Source of the DNA: Ceratothoa steindachneri
Taxonomy: Eukaryota; Arthropoda; Malacostraca; Isopoda; Cymothoidae
Assembly (NCBI GenBank): GCA_963969495.1
Contig: OZ018333.1
Coordinates: 93,321,207-93,385,206 of the forward strand
Reading direction: 5' to 3'
Length of the DNA: 64,000 bases
Below, piece after piece: positions 11,901 to 23,900 of the stretch (the stretch's first letter is position 1; the number at the start of each line of letters is the position of its first letter). The notes under the pieces are model-generated. The model had not been told where the DNA came from. It made no database searches and was given only the letters and a program-made list of their open reading frames with translations. The translations under genes and the position numbers were made by a program.

Positions 11901-14900
11901 ATGAGGCTTCCAAGAAAGCCTCGAATCAAAGATCACCCCTAGAAATCTGAAATGGCTCCAAAAACCAGACGAGTCTTGTATTTATCATCCTCTCAAACAA
12001 TTTACATGGACAACTAGTAAGGGCAATGGGGCGGTAATGGGTGGGTTCCGTCCTATCCTTTCCTGGTTTGCGGAAATGTAAAACTACAGCCTCCCTCCAC
12101 ATAGAAGGGAAGCAGCCCCTAATCCAGATAAAGTTAGAGATGTCCAGCAAATGTGAGAGGAGGGAAGGATGCATATTCCTAATCATATCATAGGAAATGC
12201 CATCCAATCCGGGTGCGGTGGATCCACAGAGCTTCAGTACATTATGGAGCTCATGGATAGAAAAGAGCCAGTTATAAGGCTCATTATCCATGTTAGGTTC
12301 CATAAAGTTGATAGGATGCTGCTCCTGTTCGAGCCTAAAGCGCTGGAAATGGATGGAATAGTTGTCTGAGTTTGAAATATTAGCAAACGATCCGGCCAAA
12401 ACCTCGGAAATATGAAACAAGTCTGCCAACAGTTCTCTGGCCTGAACAATGTTGGGAGCTGTAAACCCATTGGATTTTCCCAATAGCTTTTTGATTCTCT
12501 TCCAGATTTTGTCTACAGGAGTCTGCCAACATATCGATGCGATGTAACCATCCAAAGGTCTTTCGAGCTCGTCGAAGGGTGCGTCGCCATGCTGCCGAGC
12601 AAGTTTTTTTTTATCATCTTGGGGCACCGATGGTAACGTCGGCAAGCCTGTTTACATTCAGTGACAACTCTTGAGCATTCAGCAGACCACCAGGGCAATT
12701 GTGGTCCACGAGCAGTTGAGCAGGAGAGCGGGATGGAGGAATTAGCTGCATGATTGACGTGGGCTAGATCATCCATAGCCACCTTCAATATCTCCATGAG
12801 GAAAGGACCCATCATGGCTCGAGAGGTGCCTGAACTTAGGCCAGTTTGATTTTTTTGTATTCCATCTTTTACTAGGTGGTGGAGGAGGACTACCCGTACA
12901 TGGTGTATTACAATGGGAAAGTGATCACTGCCTCGCAGGTCAGGATCCACTGCCCAGTCAAAATCAGCTCTACAGCTTGGTGAACAGAGAGACAAGTCCA
13001 CACATGTAAAGCTGTTCGTCTGGATGTGAAATGATGTGTGGCTGCCATCATTAGTGCCCAGAAATCTCTCAATCATATTTCCTCTAGGGTTGTTATCATG
13101 GTCCCCCCAAAGGGGGTGTCGAGCATTAAAGTCGCCAATCAATAAAAAGGGAGGAGGGAGTTGAGAAATTAAATTAGCTAACTTTGTAGCTAAAACAGCT
13201 GTATCTCTTTCCTCACCAGGAGGAAGATACAGAAGAGTGAAGTCCAGCATAAGGGCGGCTAAGCGGTCTGAGGAACTCCGAATGGCGAGACTCTGTAAGG
13301 AGAATCCCAAGGAGTTCTTCGGCCATGTAAATAGCCGTAAACCAATCCATCGTAGGATTGGGCCCTTAGTGGACGAGGAGGGTGCATTAACTCAGTCAGA
13401 TGCAGAAAATGCTAACCTGCTCAATGACTACTTCTCTTCAGTGTTTAATAAAGAGTGTGGTCCCATCCCACAGCCCACGGATTGCTACTCGGGGGAAAAG
13501 CTGGAGGTAATGGACTTCACCGAAGGTGAAATAAAGAAAAAGCTCGCTGACCTAAAGACGAATAAGTCCCCCGGACCGGACGGGTTTCTACCCAAGGTGT
13601 TGAAGGAAGTGTGCGATGAAGTATCACGACATATGTGCGCTATCTTTAACATGTCAATCCAGACCGGATGCGTTCCTAGAGACTGGCGTAAGGCGGAGGT
13701 GACTCCGATCTTCAAGAAAGGAGACCCCAGCCATCCGTCAAACTACCGACCCATCAGTTTGACTTCGATAGTCGGTAAACTCATGGAAAGCATGATAGTG
13801 GACAAGATAACGTCTTATTTAGAGTCAAACCTGCTACTGAAGAGTTCCCAGCACGGCTTCCGAAGGCAACGGTCATGCCTGACGAACCTTGTGGAATTCT
13901 TCTACTTCGTGTTCAGTGAGCATGATCGAGACAAGGCGGTGGATGTTGTGTACCTTGACTTCCAAAAGGCCTTTGACAAGGTACCACACCGCCGCCTTCT
14001 CCGGAAAGTGCGTGCGCAGGGCATAGGCGGCAAGGTAGCAGGTTGGAAAGAGAGCTGGCTAAGTGACAGACGGCAACGCGTAGTGGTGAATGGTCGGGCC
14101 TCTGAATGGGCGCCCGTATCTAGCGGTGTCCCTCAAGGTTCCGTCCTGGGACCACTACTGTTTATTATCTATGTCAACGACATGGACGGAGACATGGTTG
14201 CCAAAATCTCCAAATTTGCCGACGACACCAAGCTTGGTATCAATGTGGCAAAGGAGGGGAACACTGCCCACCTGCAGGAAGATCTTGGGAAGATTGGGGA
14301 GTGGTCGGACACGTGGCAAATGCCTTTCAACGTGAACAAATGCAAAGTAATGCATATCGGCCACCGAAACCCCAAATCTCAGTACTTCCTTAAGGGAACT
14401 GCCCTTGAATCGAGAGACACTGAGGACTTGGGTGTAACTATCACTAGCGACCTCAAGTTCTCGAAACAGTGCATCGAGGCAGAGAAGAAAGCCCAAAGGA
14501 TGTTAGGCTACATAAAGCGCCAGTTTCGATACCGTAACAAGGAGATAGTACTTTGTCTGTACAACTCCCTCGTTCGGCCGCACCTGGAGTATGCCGTACA
14601 ATTTTGGAGTCCTTCGTTTCGAAAGGACATCGCAAGGTTGGAACGCGTACAAGCTAGGGCAACCAAACTGATTCACTCTATCCGACATAAAAGTTATGAG
14701 GATAGATTAAGGGAATTAGATCTGTTCACGCTGGAAACCCGTAGACTGCGTGGTCAGCTCATCGAAGTTTTCAAAATACTTCGAGGGTTCGACAATGTTG
14801 ACTACCGGGATATTTTCACACTGAGTGAGAACAGAACGCGCAATCACGGCTTCAAACTTGAACTGAAGCGTTACAACCGCAATCTGTGTGGAAATTTTTT

Positions 14901-17900
14901 CACCTACAGTATTTGCGGTAAGTGGAACGCACTTCCAGTGGAAGTTGTCAACAGTGAATCTGTTGACCAGTTCAAGTCAAGACTAGACAAAGTCTTGAAA
15001 AGTGGCCGTTTAGGGACTCAAAACAATTGAGCAACCATGTGCCTACTCAATTGCTAGTCCAAAGGTACCCTCTTTGAATGGACCGTAAGGTCTCCTAGGT
15101 TACTTTCTTTCCTTGTAACTCTTTGTAACAGACCGAATAATAGGGGTAGGAGATTTTGGATTTGAACTACCAGCGGAAGTAGTTCATGTCATACTAGCCT
15201 TAGGCTTGGAGTATGACAAAGGAGGCATCGGAAGCTTGAGTTTTGCCTTTGGTTTTTATTTAAGAGGTGGCGTATCAGATTTTGATAAGTGGCTGTGAGA
15301 GAGAACTGTCTTCACTGGAGAAGCAGAGATGGAAGCAACTCCAGGGGTCAGTTCAGGTGTTGAAGGAACAGACGATGTTGACACAGCTGGTTGTATTGGT
15401 TGGGATGGTAAAGGCCATGGTGGTGGCGAGGACATCGGCAAAAGTTGTGAATTCGATGCTGATAGAGAAGGATGTGGAGTCAGTTTTGGGGAGAGAGTCA
15501 GCCTCAGATGAGGGGGTAACCTCCACAACAGCTGGCTCCTGGGAAGGAGCAAGGTTAGTTCCTTCTTATTCAGGGATCGAAGGAATTCCAAAGCAGTATC
15601 AACAATGGGGGTGGAGTGATAACTTGCTTTGGAGCTGAAAAAGAGCTTGGTCCTTCAGGGACAGGGTGAATGTCCAGAGGTGGAATGGATACCACCTGAG
15701 GACCAACATGATCAACATCCACATGTTCTGGAGCGGTAGCAAGTTGCTTAACCACCCTTGGGAACCAGGAGAGGATGGAAGGTTGCTCTTCTTGTTGGTA
15801 ACCTCAGAAGCACTGTTAGGTGTTGACCAAGAGTGTTCATCATGAGGAGATGTACTTTTAGGACGGGGAGGATTTTTTACCTGGTCAGGCACAGGAGAAC
15901 CAGGAGGAGGTTTCTGGCTTCTCCCTTTCTTTGGCCCGGTAGAATGCAGAGGATCAGAAAAGCTCACACCAGGTTGGTCATACATCTCCATTACTCTTTT
16001 TCTGGCTTCTTTAAAACTGACCCTGTTCTTGTTTCTAATGGCAATGACTTCTCTCTCATAGAGAAAGAAAGTGCATTGCTGTGATGTTGCAGGGTGTTCT
16101 CCACCACAGTTAGGGCAGCACGGCTGTTGAGAACAGGGTGTCCCATGATAATCAGATCCACAATTCATATACAACCTGGGGAAAGAGGGGGAAGCCCTGG
16201 TTTTAGCCGGGGCTGGGTGTGAACCCTTTTTGCCGCCAGCTTTACCAGGGAAGCGCCCAAGTTGAGTAGAGCCAGCACAACCGTGCTCGTTGGCTTGGAT
16301 GGGCCAGGAGCAGAGGGTGCCTTTCAAACTATTGAGGCATATGACGTCCCAGGCAGAGCCAAGCGCGCCAGGACCAAGTCCTTAGCCTCGCGGAATGAGA
16401 GTCGATCCTGGGCCTGAACGGCCAGGATTTCTTTCTCAAGGAGATATGCACCACATTGCTTCGAAGAAGCAGAATGCGGCTCTCCGCAATTGACACACTT
16501 GGCCACACACGATTTAGACTTATCGTGTGCGGCCTTGGAGCAAAACACAAACTTCGGGTGACTCCGACTTTGCACGTCTACAAGATCGATTCGTATGGCC
16601 GAAGCGGTGACAGTAATAGCACCGCCGCGGCGGTGGCACGAATGCCTTCACGCGGTAGCGATACCAACCGGCACGCATCGACTCAGAGAGCTTGTGACAG
16701 TCGAACGTGACGAAGAGTGTGGGGGTGGGTCTCGAGGCCCCTCCCTGTTTTCTCATCACACGTTCGACCTTGACCGCCCCATGGTCGGCCAGCTCTAAGG
16801 TGATGTCCTCTATGGAGTAATCAACGATTTCCCTCGCATAAACTACTCCTTTCACAAAGTTCATGGTAGAGTGCGGCGTCACACTCACCGGGGTGCCATG
16901 AAGTGTCCGAAGAGCACTTATCTTGGGGGCCTCGGCGGGATTCGCCGCATTCGCCAGAAGGCTCCCTTCCGAGAAACGGGTCACCTTCGGCTCTCTACCA
17001 ATTACACTAGCTAATCCTCTGCTCTGATGGATCATGTTGCCCTTGGCCAACATGGTGCCATCAGTGGATCGAATAACGAGGAAGCGTTTGAAGCCAGCAA
17101 GCTCGAAAAAGCCAGGTAACCTCTGAATCAAGGCTCCGACCTGCGCACTTTTGGTCTTTGTCATATTCGGGGGCTCCGTACCCGGAGGGACAGAGGGGCC
17201 GGATGTGCCGATCTTGGCTTGGTCGCTTGCCAAAGTGGCAGCAGACCCATCTGTCCCCGCCGCCCCCGCGAATGGAGAGGAACCCCGAGTCTTGTTTGTC
17301 TTTTTCGTCCTTTTCTTTTTTGGAGAGGAGGGCGGGGAATGAACCTGCTTCTCACCTCCGCCGGCAGAAGACCCCTGACCAGATGGACCGGCCTCAGCCA
17401 GGTCCTTCTCCGAAATGGAGAAGGTCCTGGTAGTCGTAGGGGCACCTGTCGGAGGAGATCCCTCCCCTCCTTGTACTGCCTCAGAAACCCTAACCGTTTG
17501 AGGAGGTCCTTGCATAGGTGCGGATTCGGGTTCGGTTTTGGCACCGAGCCCGGATTCCTTCCCATGGAAGGCCCTACCATCTGATGTTGGGTTTCCTCAA
17601 GGACCCTGTCTATCACACGAGAGGCCTCCAGCTGGCCATCCCCTCCCAGGACATCGCAGGTCCCCTTGGCAGCGTCACCAGTCTTGTGTGGGGAGGCACA
17701 GGCCTTGACCCCGGCAAGGTTTAATATTCTTGCCAGCAGGTCTTTTGAGGGAAGCGACCGAAGGGGCCTGGCTTCCCTCTCCCCCCTAAGGGGGTTTGCC
17801 CTACCGAGCCGCTTCGATGAGGAGCGGCTGGCTATGGGCTGCCTGCTGGCTTTCTTGGCAGTCCCCTTGGAAAGAAAAGAGGGAAATGCCGCTGGAAAAA

Positions 17901-20900
17901 GGGAGGTGCCCGAAAGCACCTCCAGAGAAGGGGGTGAGGGGGAGTCCCCTGTACCCGTAGGCAAAGGAGAGGAGTAAGCCTCCTCTCCGGTTAGAGAAAT
18001 ATGGAGGGTCCCCTGCTCAATCATAGGAGGGGGGGGGATGGACCTCCATTTTCTCACTGAAGCTGCCCGAGGGAGGCTCCGTCGTTTGTTCAGGGGGAAT
18101 TGAAGGTTTTTTTTTTTTAGACTCATCATTGGGCATGGTGACATTTTTATTTCGGAATGCAAACACTCATCACCTCTCGCAGTTGCCCGCATTGCAATAG
18201 GTGCTTACAGGCCTGGCAGAGCCAGGCGCCGCCATTTCGGACCACCCCTCCCGCCTGGTGGCCTGGCAGTCCATCGGCATGGCGGCTCCACCTTGAACAC
18301 GGCGTAAAAGGATAGATTGTGAAGAGGAGAGGAAAAGGGATGTGAGGAAGGTATAGGTGGGGATGAAGCAGGTTGTTAAAAAAAAACATCCCAAACCGGA
18401 GCTCACGGGTTAGGGAACGTTGTCTCCTACCCCCTCAGCCCCGATCCGGGACGGTTGGCTTGAGAAGAAGGTCAGTATCTACCCTGTGAAATTAGAGGCT
18501 GACCAGAGAAAGTTGTGGGAGAGGTTGTATGAAAAGCGAGGAAACAAGTGTTTTGAAGGAAGGAGAAGAGGCTAAGCTGGGGTCGGACGGGGTGCTGAGT
18601 CCCGTCAGCGCGGCGGCCAGGATGGCAAATCGCCACGCTCCTTACAGTGTCAAAGAGTTCAAGACAACGCAGTGAGCCAGGTGTAGATTGAAAACCATGG
18701 AAGATACAAAACCGCATGTCCTGCAGACAGTGGGGCAGGAGGGCGGGGGGTCACAACTACAGGACTGCGATTAGGAGGATGTGCTGACCCTATAGGTACA
18801 GGGGGTAAGTCTACAATAAAACCCACCCTGTAGCGTCTATCAACACATAATTAAAACTGTGTACCACATATGGCTCATTCTGTAGGCAAGGTGTTAAGGA
18901 AGATAGACAATTATTTACTGGAACTCTCCTGGACAACTAGATTCCCAAAGGGTACCAGGTTCAATGCCGTTTAGAGGATACAACTAAGTTCGCTGTGTAG
19001 GGAGCTACCGCCTATCACTGCAGGGCGCCGTCTCACGCAGGAACTTTTATCCCCATGTCCTCACACACGCTCCGTCGAATCACTTTTCCGTCTCCCTAAT
19101 GCAGTTACGGATCCACGACTCCCCTATTGAATGGGTGGTGTGGCATTTCCCGGGGACACGAAGAGTTCCCTACTACCTGGGTGAGGGGGCCGACCTGCCC
19201 ACCCCTTCTTGCCACATGTATCTTTATGTTACTTTACTTATCTGACCGTGGGATGTGGTGGGAAATTACCCCAAAGAACACCTAGACCGATTAATCGAAA
19301 GAGGAGACTACCAGGTCCCGCAACTCTTAGGCTTTCTCCAAAACAACCCCACCCATCATGGGGCTACGAGCGCCAACCCGCTTTGGTTACCCGCATGGAG
19401 AGGAGGACGACGATGCAGACGAGGCCGAGGACGAAGTCCTGCCAGCGGGTCTCGGAGATGTGCGAGATCACCTGGACCCAGGTGTCGACGAGGCCGCAGG
19501 AGCTGACCCGGAGGCCGAAAAGGGCCTTCAGCTGCGATGTGAAGATGGTGACGGCGGCCGCCGACGTGAAGCCCGCGATCACCGGCTTCGAGATGAACGC
19601 GATCAGAAAGCCTGAGGGTCAAGGACTGCTCTTAGTCAGGGGTCCGCGATACGGGGAACCCAGTTCTCCCCCCCCCATACAAACAGGGTCCTTTTTTTCT
19701 CTTTTTTAAGAGCTCATCTGGCGACTGCCTACGTGGGCATTAGTCGCCGTATTCAACATTGCCTAAAATTAGGCATCTTTAAAGGAGGATGATAGAAAAG
19801 GTGAAAAAACATCAATAAAATAAAAAAGAATAATGGTAATAAGAAGGAAGCAAGCTCCGGCGTCGAAGGGAGGTCTGCCTCCCCCCGGCGCAGGAACATG
19901 CGACCTACTAAAATACCCCCCCCCCAACTATTTAAATAAAGGGGAGAAGGCCAGCCTCCTCCAAAAAGTCTAAAAGTCCACCAGTCAATGTGCCCGAACT
20001 CGTCTCGAGTAGAAGGGACAGGCAGTACCGACCCCGCCCATTCAGGTACCGGGACAGGTAACGTGCGCAGAGATCGCCCAGACTGGGACATTCAACAAGA
20101 ATGTGCCGAACAGTCTGGGGCACAAGGCAGTTTTCACAGTAGGGCGCAGGCGAGCGCTCCATCAAATGGCGGTGCGTCCCGCGAATGTGCCCAATTCGGA
20201 GAAGACAGAAAGCAACCTGAAGCCTTCGCGGCATTGGGGGTAGGTCCATGGGAACAGTCGCCGCGCAATGGCACGAAACTTTACGTTCCCTTCGACCGTC
20301 TCCCATCTTCTTTGCCAAGCAGCCAGAAGAGCTGCCCATATTCATGCCATGTAGTCGGTGTGAGGAAGAACGAAACTCTGGTCCGGTCGCAGAGTCTTCG
20401 CCGGCTCATTGGCACGCTCCTTCCCCGCAATTCCTACATACCCAGGAACCCAGCAGAAGATAATCTCGACATCCGACCGGCTTGGCAAAACCGTGGCGTC
20501 ACAGATATCGCGAACCATGGGATGTGGGGATTCCAATGCCCCGAAAGACTCAGGGCGCTTTGTGAGTCGCTATAGATCACAATCCGGTCTCGGAACCGGA
20601 CACGTCGCCTAATCTCCCGTACCGAGTAGTGTATTGCCACCAGTTCGGCCGTCAAGAAAGACGCAGCGCCTCGCTGACTTCAAACAGAAGGGATACGGCG
20701 TGGAAGCCGACCACCTCTTGGGACTTGGAGACATCCGTATACACTGGGAGCAGAGGCCTGGCGACAAATAGCCAAATGTGGTACCCTCCAAGGTGGCGTA
20801 CTGGGCAGAACCAGGGGCGCCACAGGCTCGAGAGCTATATGTACTTAGCTCTCGAAGGAGTTTCCTGGCCCTAAACCCAAAGGGCTTAGGGTATGACTGG

Positions 20901-23900
20901 CGTCTCTCGGCGGCATAGGCACCGTTGAGATCAGCTGCGGATGCAGTGAGAGCTGTTGGCGACTGAAGGAGGCGCCGGGCTAGCGCGTACAGGCGAGTGA
21001 TGCACTATAGGCGGCGTAAAGCGAGTGGCATCTCCCAAGAATCGACCAACAGGCTCTCAATGGGGGAAGTGCGGAAGGCACCGGTCGCAAGGAGAAGGCC
21101 GGTGTGGTGGATCGAATCCACCTTCCGCAATAAACGCTCGGCTGCGGATGCATAAAACTCGCATCCGTAGTCGAGCTTCGAACGAACAAAGGATCGATAA
21201 AAAGGTAAGGCAGTAGCCCTATCAGCGCTGAACGTCACGAAACGGAGAATATCCATGGCGCGGGTTCAAGAGACCCTAAGGTTACGAATATGAGCCTCCC
21301 AGGTGAGGCGTCGGTCGAATACAAGACCAAGGAAACGGTGCGATTCAACCACATCCAGGCGCACCCCATTAAGAAACAAATCTGGGTCAGGGTGGAGCCG
21401 TTTCACCTTACGGGAAACGGTCACGCTGGGGAAAGAGGGGGGGAGCCTTGGTTTTAGTCGGGGCTGGGTGTGAACCCTTTGTGCCGCCAGCTTTACCAGG
21501 GGAGCGCCCGGGTTGAGTAGAACCCGCAGAAGGGCTCCGAATGGGCGCGGAAACAACCGTGCTCGTTGGCCTGGATGGGCGAGGAGCAGAGGGTGTCTTT
21601 CTAACCATTGAGGTATAAGACGACCAAGGCAGAGCCGGGGGCGCCAGGACCAAGTCCTTAGCCTCGCGGAATGAGAGTCAATCCTGGCCCTGAACGGCCA
21701 GGATTTCTTTCTCAAGGAGATATGCACCACATTGCTTCGAAGAAGCAGAATGCGGCTCTCCGCAATTGACACACTTGGCCACACACGATTTGGACTTATC
21801 GTGTGCGGCCTTGGAGCAATTTAGACAGACTTCGGGTGATCCCGACTTTGCACGTCTACATGAGCGATTCGTATGGCCGAAGCGGTGACAGTAATAGCAC
21901 CGCCGCGGCAGTGGCACAAATGCCTTCACGCGGTAGCGATACCAACCGGCACGCACCGACTCAGGGAGCTTGTCAAACTGGAACGTGACGAAGAGTGTAG
22001 GGGTGGGTCCCGAGGCCCCTCCCTGTTTTCTCATCACACGTTCGACCTTGACGGCCCCATGGTCGGCCAGCTCTAAGGTGATGTCCTCTATGGAGTAGAC
22101 AACGAGTTCCCTCGCATAAACTACTCCTTTCACAAAGTTCATGGTAGATTGCGGCGTCACACTCACCGGGGTGCCATGAAGTGTCCGAAGAGCACTTATC
22201 TTGGGGGCCTCGGCGGGATTCGCAAGAAGGCTGCCGTCCGAGAAACGGGTCACCTTCGGCTCTCTACCAATTGCACTAGCTAATCCTCTTCTCTGATGGA
22301 TCATGTTGCCCTTGGACAACATGGTGCCATCAGTGGAGCGAATAACGAGGAAAATTTGGAAGCCAGCGGGCTCGAAAACGCCAGGTAACCTCTGAATGAG
22401 GGGCCCCGATGTTATCGAGGCTCCGCTGCGCACTTTTAGTCTTAGTCGGGAGGTCCACACCCCGGGGGGGAGGGGGGGAGGGGGGTAGAGGGGGCGGATG
22501 TGCCGATCTTGGCTTGGTCGCTTACCGAAGCAGCAGACCCATCCGTCCCCGTAGCCCTGAGTCTTTTTAGTCTTTTTCTTTTTAGGAGAGGAGGGCGGAG
22601 AATGAACCCGCTTCTCCCCCTCCACCGACAGGAGCCCCCAGGCCAGATGGACCGACTTCAGCTAGGTCCTTCTCCGAAATGGAGAAGGTCCTCGCAGTCA
22701 TAGGGACACCGGTCGGAGGAGATCCCTCACCTCGTACTGCCTCGGAAACCCTAGCCGTTTGAGGAGGTCCTTGCATAGGGGTGGATTCGGGTTCGGTGCT
22801 TGGCGCCGAGCCCGGCTTCTCTCCCATGGAAGGCCCTACCGTCTGAGGCTGGGTTGCCTCAAGGACCATGTCTATCTCAGGGATGGGGGGGGGGCTCCAG
22901 TTGGCCATCCCCCCAGGACAACGCAGGTCCCGTTGGCAGCATTGTCACTAATCACATTTGGGAAGGCATAGGCCTTGACCCCACCTAGGTTTAGTATTCT
23001 AGCCAGCGGGTCTTTTGAGGGAAGCGACCGAGGGGGCCTGGCTTTCCTCTCCGCCCTAAGGGGGTTTGCCCTACCGAGCCGCTTCAATGGGGAACGGTCG
23101 GCTATGGGCTGCCTTCTGGCTTTCTTGGCAGTCCCCTTGGAAAGAAAAGGAGGGACTGCAGCTGGAAACAGGAAGGTGCCCGAAAGCACCTCCAGAGAAG
23201 GAGGTGAGGGGTAGTCCCTTACACCCGTAGACGGTTAGAGAAATTTGGAGGGTCCCCTGCGCAAGCAAAGGGAGGGGGGGACGTCCATCTTTTATGTGGA
23301 GCTGCCCGGGGGCGGCTCGGTCGATGCACAAGGGGAAATTGAGGGGAGATTTTTAATTTTCTCATCATTGGGCATGGTGTCCCTAAATTTGATACAGGAT
23401 GCAATAGCTCATCACCCCTCGCAGTAGTCCGCCCTTCAAGGGGTGCATTTAGGCCTGGCAGAGCCAGGTGCTGTCATTCAGGACCACCCCTCCCGCCTGG
23501 TGGCTTGGCAGTCCTTCGGCATGGCGGCTCCACCTTGGACACGGCGTAAAAACAAACAGATTGCGAAATGAGAAGGAAAGGAAATGTGAGGAAGGTATGG
23601 GTGGGAATGAAGCAGGTTGTTAAAAACCCACCATCCCGAACCGCAGCTTAGGGGTTAGCGAACATTGTCCTCTCAGGCCCGATCCGGGGCGGTTGGTTGA
23701 GAAGAAGGTCAGCATCTACCCTGTAAAATTAGAGGCTGACCAGAGAAAGTTGTGGGATAGGTTGTATGAAGAGCGACGAAGTAGGGGAGAAATACAGGCT
23801 GTCTGAAAGAAGGAGAAGAGGCTAAGCTGGGGTCGGACGGGGTGCTGAGTCCCGTCAGCACGGCGGCGAGGATGGCAAATCGCCGTGCCCCTTCTGGGGT

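Noticed and set aside
19358..19709. Plus-strand frames of 72-166 codons across exon C
   Set aside because: Shadows of the GC-rich transporter exon on the opposite strand.
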